A DNA stretch of 47,923 nucleotides from Lachnospiraceae bacterium (GCA_017467805.1 JAFUKJ010000050.1:1-47923), one strand, 5' to 3'; positions 1 through 9,648 are shown, numbered from the stretch's first letter. Numbers and translations: made by a program. The notes: generated by a model not told the origin, from the letters alone.

Positions 1-407
1 ATACCACTCTGAATCAATGCCTCAATCTCATCCTCTAACGCATCTGGAAGCTTAAAGCCATTACCATCAAAGAACTTGATTCCATTAAACTCGACAGGAT
101 TATGTGATGCAGAAATTACAACTCCCGCATCCACACGATACTTCTTTGTCAAAAAGGCAATTGCTGGTGTTGGAAGCACACCAACATATACTACATTCGC
201 TCCTACCGAGCAGGCACCCGCCATCAAAGCATTTGCCAGCATATCTCCCGAAATTCTTGTATCACAACCTACCATAATTGTAGGCTTATGCGCTTTTTCC
301 TTTGACAAAACATAAGCTCCTGCCTGTCCCAACTGCATTGCAAGCATTGGTGTTAATTCATCATTCGCAACACCGCGCACTCCATCTGTTCCAAATAATC
401 TAGCCAT
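1..407 (-). CDS. glmM: Phosphoglucosamine mutase, N-terminal part (runs off the window)
   Basis: It interconverts glucosamine-6-phosphate and glucosamine-1-phosphate, feeding UDP-GlcNAc and cell-wall synthesis. The N-terminus [12 protein letters not shown] and the active-site loop SASHNP are visible; the loop serine falls at residue 101, matching the phosphoserine that carries the phosphate in this family. About 135 residues lie in the window and the reading frame is open to the left edge, so the C-terminal domains are outside. It starts 17 nt after cdaR stops, completing the conserved cdaA-cdaR-glmM operon. In several Firmicutes GlmM binds and inhibits CdaA (family knowledge, not visible here). 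Confidence 0.95.
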   Translation of the reverse strand, partial: MARLFGTDGVRGVANDELTPMLAMQLGQAGAYVLSKEKAHKPTIMVGCDTRISGDMLANALMAGACSVGANVVYVGVLPTPAIAFLTKKYRVDAGVVISASHNPVEFNGIKFFDGNGFKLPDALEDEIEALIQSG

Positions 408-423
408 TTCTATTCCTCCAACT

Positions 424-1755
424 TTATTCTTCTACCTCTTCTAATTCATTTACCTCGCCAGCTTCCTCTTCAGTCACCTGCTCGGTTACAATTAAAGTCA
501 TACGACATTTTTCCTTCAAGCTCACACCTTCAGGCAAATCGAATATAATATCAGTTACATATATACCTCTTTGCCAGTCTGTAAGTCCATACTTCTGCTT
601 AATTACATCCATATCTACAACACCGATAATACTTCTTGCATTAAGCTGGTTCACATCCTCTGCCAATCCTACCAATGCTATAGTGTATGTTTCAGAACCA
701 TCCATAAATTCCTGAATTGTTACATTGAAGCCCTCAGGACTATTGGATATTCCAAAATTCTTTGCAGGAATATGATAAGTCTTTGTTACTGTAGGTTCTA
801 CATCCACAGTAACACTAACATCCCCAGAAAAGCCCTTGTCTGCCATCTGAATTCCATTTGGCAGGTGTCTGGAAACATTAATAATAGACACCAAATCCTC
901 TTCACAATTGCTCAGATTCAACGAAGCGTCTGCTATGGAAAGTTCAGAAATTCCATCTATCAATCCCTTCTTACCAGCAATCTTGATTGTAGCAGGATCG
1001 CTGATTACAGTACCCGTTGCTACATATCCATCAGCAGGAGTTCCAGACACTGCAAATTTCAAAGGAATCTCCTTAGTCGCAAGAATAGAAACAGCCACAT
1101 CAATGTTGGTGATATTCATCTCCACTGCGCTGCTCTGAATAACATCATTATTCTCATCCTTAAGCTTTAATTCCACGCTGGTATTAATATCCGAGGTGTA
1201 TGTATCTCTCACCTCTGCGATAGCATCCACATGGTCAATCCTGTCAATAACTGATTCAGGTCCTGAAATTCTAACGATATTCTGACTCGGTGTTACCGTC
1301 CCAACAATGTATCCGTCTGCAGGCTGTCCCGACGTCGATGTATTAATAACCATCTGAATCTTCTTCAAATCCTCTATAGATAACTTAAGGTTCTCTATAC
1401 TACTATCAAACTCTAACTGTTGATTATATCTGGCACTGGAAATCTTAATTGTGACTGTATTCATAAAGCTTAAATCCGCCATATCTGCCACTGCACGGAT
1501 ATCTTCCTTCTCCAGCAAATCAATAACAGAACTCTTACCTGTAACCTTTACAGTAATTTTATCTGTATTCTCCAAAACCTCATATACCTTACCAGCATCT
1601 GAAATCAAATCAGCATTCAGAATCTCTACCTGTATATTACTATATGTTTTAGATTCCATCGGATCACTAATATTATTAACCACAAACCACAGCGCTACAG
1701 AAAACACGACAGCCAGAATTTTCAATCCAAGATTATGCGTTAGTCTCTTTCTCAT
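424..1755 (-). CDS. cdaR: YbbR-domain protein CdaR, regulator of diadenylate cyclase
   Basis: This 443-residue protein has one N-terminal membrane segment (about residues 10-28) followed by an extracytoplasmic region of repeated YbbR-like beta domains, with recurring V..TV.P..V.I.G....I..I patterns. The C-terminal tail is very acidic. In the family CdaR sits on the outer membrane face and modulates the membrane cyclase CdaA. Its start overlaps the end of cdaA by 23 nt, implying translational coupling, and glmM follows closely. A GGAAGGGC ribosome binding site precedes the ATG. Confidence 0.93.
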   Translation of the reverse strand: MRKRLTHNLGLKILAVVFSVALWFVVNNISDPMESKTYSNIQVEILNADLISDAGKVYEVLENTDKITVKVTGKSSVIDLLEKEDIRAVADMADLSFMNTVTIKISSARYNQQLEFDSSIENLKLSIEDLKKIQMVINTSTSGQPADGYIVGTVTPSQNIVRISGPESVIDRIDHVDAIAEVRDTYTSDINTSVELKLKDENNDVIQSSAVEMNITNIDVAVSILATKEIPLKFAVSGTPADGYVATGTVISDPATIKIAGKKGLIDGISELSIADASLNLSNCEEDLVSIINVSRHLPNGIQMADKGFSGDVSVTVDVEPTVTKTYHIPAKNFGISNSPEGFNVTIQEFMDGSETYTIALVGLAEDVNQLNARSIIGVVDMDVIKQKYGLTDWQRGIYVTDIIFDLPEGVSLKEKCRMTLIVTEQVTEEEAGEVNELEEVEE

Positions 1756-2611
1756 CTCTAGCCCTTCCTTTCCATAATCTGTGTTTCTTCTCTTCTATCT
1801 CCTTATCCTGTGCGATAAGAAGCATCTCCTTTAACCCCTTTGCATCCAAATTACGATATAGCTTACCTTCATAGGCCACACTGACATGACCCGTTTCTTC
1901 AGACACCACGATGGTCATCGCATCTGTCACTTCTGAAATACCTACCGCAGCACGATGTCTGGTTCCCAATTCCTTGCTAATCTCCATATTATCTGATAAC
2001 GGCAAATAGCAGGTCGCTGATACCACCCTGTCTCCACACAAAATAACAGCACCGTCATGTAACGGTGTATTATGTTCAAATATATTAATCAATAACTGGC
2101 TGGAAACAATTCCATCCACTTCTATTCCTGTTCTCTCATACTCAGTAAGACGCACCCGCTGCTCAATTACCATAAGCGCTCCCGTCTTAACCTTTCCCAT
2201 CTCAAAGCTTGCCTTTACCAAATCGTTCATTGTCTTATCTGAGAACTTCTCCACCGTCTGCTTATCAAAGGCAAGTACTGAAAACAGAATATTCTTCCTT
2301 CCCAAATCCTCCAATACCTTTCTAAGCTCAGGCTGAAGTATGACAACTAACGCCGTAACCGCAATACCCACTACATTCTCTACAATCCAAAGAATGGTCG
2401 TCATCTTGAAAAGATATGCCATAAAAATGAATATAACAATGACAATAACACCCTTCATCAGGAACCATGCCTTTGTATTCTTAAGCCAAATTAATAAATG
2501 ATACACTAAGAAGGATATAATGATTACTTCCACTACATCCTCCCATCTTACACTTAGCTTATTAAAAGACGCACCATATTCATTTATCAAAGAAATAATC
2601 TGTTCCTTCAT
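1733..2611 (-). CDS. cdaA: Membrane diadenylate cyclase CdaA (c-di-AMP synthase)
   Basis: It makes cyclic di-AMP from two ATP. It has three N-terminal membrane segments (roughly residues 26-43, 50-68 and 72-92), then a DisA_N/DAC domain. The two signature motifs are intact: DGA at residues 186-188 and RHR at 218-220. At 292 residues it is slightly longer than many homologues because of a charged, lysine-rich C-terminal tail. It overlaps cdaR and leads the cdaA-cdaR-glmM operon. By family knowledge the product controls potassium and osmolyte uptake and cell-wall homeostasis. No strong ribosome binding site is visible. Confidence 0.96.
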   Translation of the reverse strand: MKEQIISLINEYGASFNKLSVRWEDVVEVIIISFLVYHLLIWLKNTKAWFLMKGVIVIVIFIFMAYLFKMTTILWIVENVVGIAVTALVVILQPELRKVLEDLGRKNILFSVLAFDKQTVEKFSDKTMNDLVKASFEMGKVKTGALMVIEQRVRLTEYERTGIEVDGIVSSQLLINIFEHNTPLHDGAVILCGDRVVSATCYLPLSDNMEISKELGTRHRAAVGISEVTDAMTIVVSEETGHVSVAYEGKLYRNLDAKGLKEMLLIAQDKEIEEKKHRLWKGRARDEKETNA

Positions 2612-2636
2612 ATGCTACCATTCCAGTCTATAATTA

Positions 2637-3602
2637 TTATCTGCGTACATCCTTTCGCGGATGATTTACCGCTTTATCAGGTACACGAATTGTCTTCACT
2701 CTCTTCTCAGGAGCCGCTACTGTATTCTTCGGAACCGCCTTTACATAGTAATAATATTCATCATCCTCAAACTGTACCATTTCAGTTCTTGAATAATCCA
2801 CATTAAACACAAAAAACTGCAATACCTTTACCAAAAATACAGATACAATGCTTCCAAAAATCAAACCCAAAACAGAAACATTGGTACTATATAGCAAATC
2901 TCCCAGTAACATGCAAAGAATATTAAACAATGTACCCGTAATCATCGCAATCGTCCATGCATAATCTACACTTAATCTACGAATAAAATATACTACAATA
3001 ATGGTCGCTGCAAATGCAACAAGAGTTACCATCATCTCTCTATTGCCAATCACACCATCAATAATGTATCTAAACTTCTGAACCATTCCATCTGCATCAA
3101 AAGCATTCAATGCAGCTGCACTCTTACTCATATAAGTAATAACATAGTATACAATCACTCCACACGCTACTGAAACAGCAGAAACAGGTGTACCCACTAA
3201 TCCCATAGCCAACGGAATCACATATGGAATCTTCAATCCAAAACAAAGAGGTGTTAACAACACTACAATCGTATCCTTTGGTGAAAATCTAAAATACAAA
3301 ATAAACAGTAACAGGAATATTGCCAGTGCCACCACAGCACACTCCAGTGAAAACGCATACAAATGAGCCAATGTCACCACAGCTGAAATTACAATTGTGA
3401 GATTCATTGGCAAAAATGAACACATCAGCGCCAAAATCAGCACCACAGCCATGTTGTTCAAGCTACTCATATAGCCTATTACATTATTAATCATCGATAA
3501 CGAAATGAATGCCAATAAAAACTTTAACGTAGGTGTAATGTAGGCCTCATATCTGCTATAAATTTTTTTCATCTGCTCTCTGAGAACAAGTAAATTCGTC
3601 AT
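2637..3602 (-). CDS. Polytopic membrane protein of unknown function
   Basis: I do not recognise this 321-residue protein. It is very hydrophobic: after a short basic N-terminus it has about eight to ten predicted membrane segments between residues 20 and 275, then a charged cytoplasmic tail ending in a basic stretch. There is no signal peptide, ATP-binding motif or catalytic motif. It lies 25 nt upstream of cdaA on the same strand and downstream of a second small membrane protein, so it is probably co-transcribed with the c-di-AMP genes. A transporter or an envelope accessory protein is possible, but the sequence does not decide. Confidence 0.85.
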   Translation of the reverse strand: MTNLLVLREQMKKIYSRYEAYITPTLKFLLAFISLSMINNVIGYMSSLNNMAVVLILALMCSFLPMNLTIVISAVVTLAHLYAFSLECAVVALAIFLLLFILYFRFSPKDTIVVLLTPLCFGLKIPYVIPLAMGLVGTPVSAVSVACGVIVYYVITYMSKSAAALNAFDADGMVQKFRYIIDGVIGNREMMVTLVAFAATIIVVYFIRRLSVDYAWTIAMITGTLFNILCMLLGDLLYSTNVSVLGLIFGSIVSVFLVKVLQFFVFNVDYSRTEMVQFEDDEYYYYVKAVPKNTVAAPEKRVKTIRVPDKAVNHPRKDVRR

Positions 3603-3634
3603 AGTCGTATCCTTTCAGAGTCTTTTATTTGTCT

Positions 3635-4039
3635 TTATTCATACCTTTTGCTTTCTTTATCATAAAGATACGCAAGCTTTTTTAAATTATTGTAATATAT
3701 CTTCAGGCTCTTTCTTGCTTTTGCATAACGGTAGGCATATACAACATAAGATATCACTGCATAGATTACAACAAACACCAAATAATAAATAATGATTGTC
3801 TTACCCAAATCTAACAAATCCATCTTATAAATATCTGCCATCAGCAATTCCAAATCATAAAAAACAAATAACGCAAACACGATGAAGAAGGCAATCGTAG
3901 CATGTATAATCGACTTAATTACCTGTACGCTGATATAATCACCGCGGAAGTAATTACCAATCGCCATGTTGCGCTTACCCTCATTTGCTTCATATGATGC
4001 CATCTTAGTCATCAACTTAATACGTTCTTCATTCAGCAT
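3635..4039 (-). CDS. Small membrane protein of unknown function
   Basis: A 134-residue protein with a charged N-terminus of about 40 residues, two strong membrane helices (about residues 45-67 and 80-105) and a basic C-terminal tail rich in Lys and Tyr. I recognise no motif. It sits 16 nt downstream of the YvyF-like gene and 32 nt upstream of the larger unknown membrane protein, so the two membrane genes are probably a pair inside one long minus-strand operon. The topology suggests both ends are cytoplasmic. Confidence 0.8.
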   Translation of the reverse strand: MLNEERIKLMTKMASYEANEGKRNMAIGNYFRGDYISVQVIKSIIHATIAFFIVFALFVFYDLELLMADIYKMDLLDLGKTIIIYYLVFVVIYAVISYVVYAYRYAKARKSLKIYYNNLKKLAYLYDKESKRYE

Positions 4040-4055
4040 ATTTTATGTCAGTCTC

Positions 4056-4475
4056 CTAATGCTTGTCTAAATATCTCATCTTATTGCCGTCGCTTTGTCT
4101 CTTTGGCTGTTCTACTACTGTTACCTTTGGCTTATTCATGCCAAACGCATCCGAAAGATTATTCGCCATCTTATGCTTACACGACTCACAATATTTACCT
4201 GCACGAATCATCGCGCCACAATTCTCACATGGAAGCTTAATCGGAGAATCATCCGTAAACTCCAGTCTCTCCTCTCGAATCCACTGCTGAATCTGCTGCA
4301 CTTCTACTTCACAATCAGCCGCCACCTGACGAATATCTGCTCTTGGATTCTCTCTGATATACTTCTTAACATCCTGAAAGCGCTTCTCTGCCACTTCCTT
4401 ACATGCAGGACAAATCGGTATTCCCCCTATATAATTATATACCTTCCCACATTTCCTACAGTTCCGAATATTCAT
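4056..4475 (-). CDS. YvyF-like flagellar-region zinc-ribbon protein (TIGR03826-type)
   Basis: This 139-residue protein has an N-terminal zinc ribbon (CRKCG at 7-11, CPAC at 22-25), a central helical segment resembling a helix-turn-helix (RADIRQVAADCEVEVQQIQQW), and a second ribbon (CENCG, CESCK). The arrangement fits the YvyF-type protein found beside comF in Bacillus, where comFC, yvyF and flgM are neighbours. Here comF is 13 nt upstream, which supports the call, although no flgM follows. The role is uncertain; it is usually listed as flagellar-operon associated. GGAGGT precedes the ATG. Confidence 0.82.
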   Translation of the reverse strand: MNIRNCRKCGKVYNYIGGIPICPACKEVAEKRFQDVKKYIRENPRADIRQVAADCEVEVQQIQQWIREERLEFTDDSPIKLPCENCGAMIRAGKYCESCKHKMANNLSDAFGMNKPKVTVVEQPKRQSDGNKMRYLDKH

Positions 4476-4488
4476 GAAAATACCTCCG

Positions 4489-5211
4489 TTATATCCCTTC
4501 GCCTATGCAAAGTGTAATAAAATAGACATTTCTTATTCCTCGCTGTTTAAGTCCCCCTGACACAGCATCTATAGTACTGCCTGTTGTATAGATATCATCA
4601 ATAACTATAGTTTTATTTAATTTTACAACATCTGAAGGGATATTGAAAGCCTTTTTCAAATTATTTTGCCTTCCTTGAACATCTAACTCCTTTTGTGGAA
4701 CAGTTTTCCGTATTCTGTAAACAATTTTAGAATCACACGGAATACCCGACAGTTTCGAAAGCTCCTTTGCAATTAATTCTGCCTGATTGTAGCCTCTTAA
4801 TTTCAACTTCGACTTATGCAGAGGAACAGGAATTAAAACATCCGCTTCCATACGTTTGATTTCATCTTCATACTTATTCCATATTTCCTGCGCATAAAAC
4901 TTTGCATATTCACATCTTTTTTGATATTTGAAACGATATATGCTCTCTTTCATACTTTGATAGTCATACAAAGCAATACCGTAATCAAATTCATGTCTGC
5001 GATTAGTACAGTCCGCACACAATATCTTTTCTTCCTGCCGAAGCTCCTTACCACATTTTCTGCATTTAGGCTCCCTAATATACCGTATCTTCTTACGACA
5101 CGCTTCACAGGCAAGCCCTTCCTTCATCGGTACTGCATCATCGCATACAGGACAACGTCTGGGATAAAAAAGTTGTACTATTTTCTCTATATACCATCTC
5201 TGATTTCGCAT
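4489..5211 (-). CDS. comF: ComF-family phosphoribosyltransferase-like protein
   Basis: A 240-residue protein in two parts: N-terminal zinc-ribbon cysteines (CPVC, CEAC, CRKCG, CADC within residues 19-68) and a C-terminal phosphoribosyltransferase fold with the PRPP loop VIDDIYTTGSTI. ComFC/GntX relatives are needed for uptake of single-stranded DNA during competence, and some bind helicase partners. The start lies inside the end of recD2 (25 nt overlap) and AAGGA is placed 6-7 nt before the ATG. Coupling to recD2 puts a DNA helicase and a DNA-uptake protein in one transcript. Confidence 0.92.
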   Translation of the reverse strand: MRNQRWYIEKIVQLFYPRRCPVCDDAVPMKEGLACEACRKKIRYIREPKCRKCGKELRQEEKILCADCTNRRHEFDYGIALYDYQSMKESIYRFKYQKRCEYAKFYAQEIWNKYEDEIKRMEADVLIPVPLHKSKLKLRGYNQAELIAKELSKLSGIPCDSKIVYRIRKTVPQKELDVQGRQNNLKKAFNIPSDVVKLNKTIVIDDIYTTGSTIDAVSGGLKQRGIRNVYFITLCIGEGI

Positions 5212-7430
5212 ATTCTATCCTTCAATCCCGTGTATCTCTTTTGTTCATTCTCATTTGCTATCATTTGATTAAGCGTGTCTTTGCTTCCAAGTATTGTAAC
5301 GCAATTCTTGGCGCGCGTAACTCCTGTATATAACAAATTACGATTAAAAAGCATTCTGGGTCCTGTCAAAAGTGGCATCACTACTGCAGGATACTCACTT
5401 CCCTGAGACTTATGAATCGTAATCGCATATGCCAGTTCTATCTCATCCAAACCGCCTATCGGATAGGTCACCCGACGCATATCATCAAACTCTATAACAA
5501 CGGTCTTGGCTGTTCCGTTAATTTCCTTAACAACGCCTACATCACCGTTAAACACACCAAGTCCCTTATCAATAGTAATACCGTACTTACTTACTACCTC
5601 CCATTCCATCTGATAGTTATTCTTAACCTGCATTACCTTATCACCCAATCGAAGCACGCCATCTCCATGCGCAATTTCATCCTTCTTCGCATCAGGAGGA
5701 TTCAGATATTTCTGCAAAATCTGATTCAATACTTCAACTCCTAAAGCACCTTTACGCATAGGCGTCAGCACTTGAATGTCATAAGGTCTGGCATTCACAT
5801 ACTTAGGCATTTTCTCGGTAATCAGCAATATCATATGCTTGTAAATTACATTGACATTATCTCTTTCCAAGAAGAAAAAGTCCTTACTCTTATTATCCAA
5901 TGATATCTGCAGCCCTTGATTAATCTTATGAGCATTCACTACAATATCACTTTCTCCCGCCTGCCTAAAAATCTTCTCCAACACCACATGGCAAAAGCAC
6001 TCACTCTCCATCAAATCCTTCAGAACCTGTCCAGGTCCAACCGATGGAAGCTGATTCCTGTCTCCTACCATAATCAATCTTGTTCCAGGAACAATTGCCT
6101 TTAGCAGAGACTGGAACAAATAAATATCTACCATGGACATCTCATCAATGATAATTACATCTACTTCTAACGGGTTTAGTTCATTCCTCTCAAAGTTGGC
6201 ACGGCTGTCCTCCTGCTCTACACCACCATTCAACTCCAATAATCGGTGAATAGTCTTAGCTTCAAAACCAGTAGCCTCCGTCATACGCTTTGCTGCACGT
6301 CCTGTCGGTGCCGCCAGAAAAATATCACAGCCCTCTGCCTCAAAATAGCGAATCATCATATTAATCGTCGTAGTCTTACCCGTACCAGGACCTCCCGACA
6401 GAATAAATACACCATTTTCAATAGCACCGATTACCGCATCCCGCTGCAACGCATCCAATTGCATCCCATTAGCAGCCTCCAGCTTCTGTATCTTTTTCTC
6501 AAGCCTGTCTCTTTCAACCTTAGTAAGTCTCTCTGCAGCATCAAAGCTTTCCTGTAGCTCTCGAAGCATCCTTGCACAATTCAGCTCCGCATAATAATTC
6601 GACATACCATAGATACACTTTTCTCCCGCCTTATCCTTGATTACCAGCTTACGGTCAATCGCAAGATTGGCAAGCTGCGGCTCTATCTGTTCCTCCGTCA
6701 ATTCAAGCATATAAGCTGCCTTTTCCAACAGCTGCTTCTGTGGCAGATATACATGCCCTTCTGCACCTGCCTGTAACAACGTATATAAAATACCGCTACG
6801 GATACGATAATCCGAATCCGTATGGATACCTATTTTGGAAGCAATCTCATCCGCTATCTTAAATCCAATACCCGATATATCCTCTGCCAGGCGATAAGGA
6901 TTCTCCCGCATCACATTATATAGTCCAATCCCATATTGATTATAAATCTTTACAGCAAGAGTATTAGATATTCCATATTTTTGCAAAAAAATCATCGCCT
7001 CGCGAACATCCTTCTTCTCTTCCATCTGCTCTGCAATTTCTCTGGCGATTCTCTCGCTGATTCCCTTGATTTCAACAAGGCGCCCAGGTTCTTCCTCTAT
7101 AATACGAATCGTATCGATTCCAAAGCGTTTTACAATCCTTGCCGCAAGTGCCGCTCCCACGCCGCGAATTGCCCCTGATGCCAAATATCGTTCTACCGCA
7201 ACAGAGTCCTCGGGCGGCACAACCTGAAATCTCTCCACCTTAAACTGCATACCATATACAGGATGTTCCACATAGCTTCCCTCTGCTTCAATACACTCAC
7301 CTTCGTCCAAGTGCGTAAAGATACCTGTACAAGTAAGTTCCTCTTCATCGACGATTACATTTATAACACCATAACCGTTGCTTGCATTCTTATATATGAT
7401 ATGTTCTACGAACCCCTTAATTGTCTCCAA
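5187..7430 (-). CDS. recD2: RecD2-type ATP-dependent DNA helicase
   Basis: This is a superfamily 1B 5'-3' helicase of the stand-alone RecD2 group. It has an N-terminal OB-like part, helix-hairpin-helix repeats around residues 80-195, Walker A GGPGTGKT near 346-353, the Walker B region IIIDEMSMVD, and the C-terminal motif ITIHKSQGSEY. An upstream in-frame ATG at 7445 lies just after a terminator hairpin and has no ribosome binding site. GGGAGG sits 5 nt before a TTG at 7430, which gives the family-typical N-terminus (M)ETIKGFVEHIIY, so I chose the TTG (747 residues). It overlaps comF. Confidence 0.93.
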   Translation of the reverse strand: METIKGFVEHIIYKNASNGYGVINVIVDEEELTCTGIFTHLDEGECIEAEGSYVEHPVYGMQFKVERFQVVPPEDSVAVERYLASGAIRGVGAALAARIVKRFGIDTIRIIEEEPGRLVEIKGISERIAREIAEQMEEKKDVREAMIFLQKYGISNTLAVKIYNQYGIGLYNVMRENPYRLAEDISGIGFKIADEIASKIGIHTDSDYRIRSGILYTLLQAGAEGHVYLPQKQLLEKAAYMLELTEEQIEPQLANLAIDRKLVIKDKAGEKCIYGMSNYYAELNCARMLRELQESFDAAERLTKVERDRLEKKIQKLEAANGMQLDALQRDAVIGAIENGVFILSGGPGTGKTTTINMMIRYFEAEGCDIFLAAPTGRAAKRMTEATGFEAKTIHRLLELNGGVEQEDSRANFERNELNPLEVDVIIIDEMSMVDIYLFQSLLKAIVPGTRLIMVGDRNQLPSVGPGQVLKDLMESECFCHVVLEKIFRQAGESDIVVNAHKINQGLQISLDNKSKDFFFLERDNVNVIYKHMILLITEKMPKYVNARPYDIQVLTPMRKGALGVEVLNQILQKYLNPPDAKKDEIAHGDGVLRLGDKVMQVKNNYQMEWEVVSKYGITIDKGLGVFNGDVGVVKEINGTAKTVVIEFDDMRRVTYPIGGLDEIELAYAITIHKSQGSEYPAVVMPLLTGPRMLFNRNLLYTGVTRAKNCVTILGSKDTLNQMIANENEQKRYTGLKDRICEIRDGI

Positions 7431-7445
7431 TGCATCCTCCCACAT
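7430..7445 (-). promoter_or_regulatory. Ribosome binding site that decides the recD2 start
   Basis: On the minus strand GGGAGG is followed by ATGCA and then TTG. This favours TTG at 7430 over the ATG at 7445, whose upstream sequence is the 3' arm and T-tract of a terminator hairpin. Confidence 0.6.
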
Positions 7446-7448
7446 AAA

Positions 7449-7476
7449 ACGCCGACCTGCTATTCCAGATCGGCGT
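7449..7476 (-). terminator. Rho-independent terminator after the flagellar rod-binding gene
   Basis: The minus strand carries ACGCCGATCTG, a 6-nt loop, CAGGTCGGCGT (one G.U pair) and then TTTTA. It ends the mreB-flagellar transcript only about 20 nt before the recD2 start. Confidence 0.75.
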
Positions 7477-7483
7477 ATCTTAT

Positions 7484-7882
7484 CTATTTCTCTTCAGTTG
7501 TTGCACTAGCTGCTGCAGCTACCTCCTCAGGCGTTAATGCAGAATACTGTCTCTTCATCTGCTCATATAAGGTCTGTGCAATGCCTAGACCATTCTGTCC
7601 TGTTGCCTGGTCTGTCAGTTCCTGTACTGCAGAATCCTTGAAATAATCAACCATCTTTGTCGCATAGGAATCATTCTCTTCTTCATCTGAGAAAACCTTC
7701 GTCGTTTCCATCATCGCATTAAAAACCTGCTCGATAAAATACGATTCAAATTCCTTACACGCCTCCAACAATTCTTCATCCGAACTTTCTGCACTTACAT
7801 TTTCTGCCAGCTTTGTTGTCTGATTGGTTGCTGTGCTTGCTATATAATCTGTATACATTGAACTCATTCCGCTAATTTCCAT
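7484..7882 (-). CDS. Flagellar rod-binding protein, FlgJ N-terminal type
   Basis: A 132-residue protein matching the rod-binding domain of FlgJ: a central acidic helix (CKEFESYFIEQVFNAMMETT) and the conserved segment DYFKDSAVQELTDQATGQNGLGIAQTLYEQM. The muramidase domain fused to FlgJ in proteobacteria is absent, as is usual in Firmicutes. It probably caps or scaffolds rod assembly. It lies 47 nt after the FlgG-like gene, has a GGAGG ribosome binding site, and is followed by a terminator, making it the last gene of the block. Confidence 0.88.
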   Translation of the reverse strand: MEISGMSSMYTDYIASTATNQTTKLAENVSAESSDEELLEACKEFESYFIEQVFNAMMETTKVFSDEEENDSYATKMVDYFKDSAVQELTDQATGQNGLGIAQTLYEQMKRQYSALTPEEVAAAASATTEEK

Positions 7883-7929
7883 ATGTCATTCCTCCGTCTT
7901 TCCTGTTCAGCCTTTTATCACGTTATCTG

Positions 7930-8745
7930 TTATTTCTTCAACTGATTTGCCTGCTGCATCATTTCATCCGAAGTTGTAATGACCTTTGAGTTCATCTCAT
8001 ATGCTCTCTGTGCAACAATAAGATTAACCATCTCATCTGCAATCTGCACATTAGAAGCCTCTAAATATCCCTGCTGGAGTTTACTCTTTGTCAGATTATC
8101 ATTCTCAGCCTCATTCAACGCTTCACCACTTGCTGCCGTAACCTCATATAAGCTATCACCAGCCTTACTCAAGCCCGCTGGATTGCTAAACTGCCACAAT
8201 CCAATCGTATAACCTAAGCTTTCGTAGTTATTATCCTCATCAGGATAGAATAACTCACCAGAAGTACTTACAGTAACCTTGTCAGCTACCATTCCTTCCT
8301 CCAAGACAATCATCTCACCTTCTGTATCCAGTACAGGCAAACCATCTGAATTAGCAAGTGTCAATCCATCATTTCCAATCATAAATGAGAACTGTCCGTT
8401 TCTTGTGTAATATGTATTACCATCCGTACCCTGTACTCCGAAGAAGCCCTGACCCTCAATCGCAAAACTTGTTGTGCTATCTACATCTGTCAAATTACCC
8501 TGTGTGAATATTGAAGTAATTGATGAATTACGCACACCAAGTCCAACCTCTGCACCAATCGGCTTCTGTTCTAAGTCCGAAGATGTTGTCTTAGTCTGAA
8601 TCGTCTGATATAAAAGTGACTTAAACTCCATAACCTCTGTCTTGTAACCTGTTGTGTTAACATTTGCAAGGTTATTAGAAATATTATCTACATTAAGCTG
8701 CTGTGCATTCATACCTGCTGCACCTGTCCAAAGAGAACGTACCAT
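7930..8745 (-). CDS. Flagellar hook-basal body protein, FlhP/FlgG-like distal rod
   Basis: This 271-residue protein has the rod N-terminus (NNLANVNTTGYKTEVMEF), a central beta-rich D1 domain (YYTRNGQFSF...) and the C-terminal coiled-coil signature LEASNVQIADEMVNLIVAQRAYE within a segment ending MMQQANQLKK. These are hallmarks of exported axial rod/hook proteins of the FlgG/FlgF family. It is adjacent to a second rod protein and downstream of a mreB homologue, the same order as mbl-flhO-flhP in Bacillus. GGAGGAAG precedes the ATG. Confidence 0.92.
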   Translation of the reverse strand: MVRSLWTGAAGMNAQQLNVDNISNNLANVNTTGYKTEVMEFKSLLYQTIQTKTTSSDLEQKPIGAEVGLGVRNSSITSIFTQGNLTDVDSTTSFAIEGQGFFGVQGTDGNTYYTRNGQFSFMIGNDGLTLANSDGLPVLDTEGEMIVLEEGMVADKVTVSTSGELFYPDEDNNYESLGYTIGLWQFSNPAGLSKAGDSLYEVTAASGEALNEAENDNLTKSKLQQGYLEASNVQIADEMVNLIVAQRAYEMNSKVITTSDEMMQQANQLKK

Positions 8746-8803
8746 AATCTTCCTCCATTATCCGCGTTATACGCTTATGCCTTGTTAATAAGTGTTACTA
8801 TGC

Positions 8804-9583
8804 TTATATCCTTCCCAGCTGATTAACTGCGATATCCAAAGACTCGTCATAGGTTGTAATCACCTTCTGATTTGCTTCATAATGTCTCTGAATACTAATC
8901 ATATTAACCATCTCGGATACTACTGAGATGTTGGACATTTCCAAATATCCCTGATGTATTTTACAGTCGGTTGCATCATAGGACTCTGCGCCCTCTACTG
9001 CATCCCACATAGTCTCACCATAATGTGTCAGATAATTGGTATCTTCAAACGCTGTGAGCTTAATCTTCGCCACAAACTCGTCGTCCTGATAAATGTTACC
9101 ATTCTCATCAACGACTGTACTTCCTGCTGTGGTCGATAACTGGATTCTGCCATCCTCGCCAAGTACATAGTCACCATCCGTTGTCGTCAGGTAACCATCC
9201 TTGGTCAATGCAAAATCACCGCTTCTAGTATATTTTGTTGTTGTCTCGCCTGCCTTATTGGTGAACTCGATATTAAAAAATGCATCACCACTAATCGCAA
9301 GGTCAAGTGTATTGCCTGTATCTCTAAAAGAACCCTGACTAAAGTCTGTGTAGGTCTCTCCAATCTTTACACCCAGACTAACACCGCCAAGCCTCTGCGG
9401 AATATTCGGATTCTCTGTTATGTCCTTAATCTTAACCGACATAATCTCCGAATACGACTGTGCTGTCGAACCTTCCTTCTTGAAACCTGTAGTATCTGCA
9501 TTGGCAAGATTGTTTGCCATGATGTCCATTCTATACTGCTCATTCAGCATGCCAGTATAGGCTGTGTAAAGTCCCCTTACCAT
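8804..9583 (-). CDS. Flagellar hook-basal body protein, FlhO/FlgF-like proximal rod
   Basis: A 259-residue rod protein with N-terminal motif NNLANADTTGFKKEGS, a central domain with YTRSGDFALTKDGYLTT, and the C-terminal signature GYLEMSNISVVSEMVNMISIQRHYEANQKVI. It is a paralogue of the gene directly downstream. Both are axial flagellar components exported by the type III apparatus. By position it corresponds to FlhO. A strong AGGAGGAAG ribosome binding site is present. The gap to mreB is about 65 nt, so they are likely co-transcribed. Confidence 0.92.
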   Translation of the reverse strand: MVRGLYTAYTGMLNEQYRMDIMANNLANADTTGFKKEGSTAQSYSEIMSVKIKDITENPNIPQRLGGVSLGVKIGETYTDFSQGSFRDTGNTLDLAISGDAFFNIEFTNKAGETTTKYTRSGDFALTKDGYLTTTDGDYVLGEDGRIQLSTTAGSTVVDENGNIYQDDEFVAKIKLTAFEDTNYLTHYGETMWDAVEGAESYDATDCKIHQGYLEMSNISVVSEMVNMISIQRHYEANQKVITTYDESLDIAVNQLGRI

Positions 9584-9648
9584 ACTCTTCCTCCTCTGTC
9601 ATATACAAGAGTCAGAATGAGTTGTTCTCCTAATTAGTAAGATTCTAA

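Noticed and set aside
571-1170. A 199-residue plus-strand open frame opposite cdaR
   Set aside because: It is a shadow of cdaR, which has clear YbbR domains and operon context.
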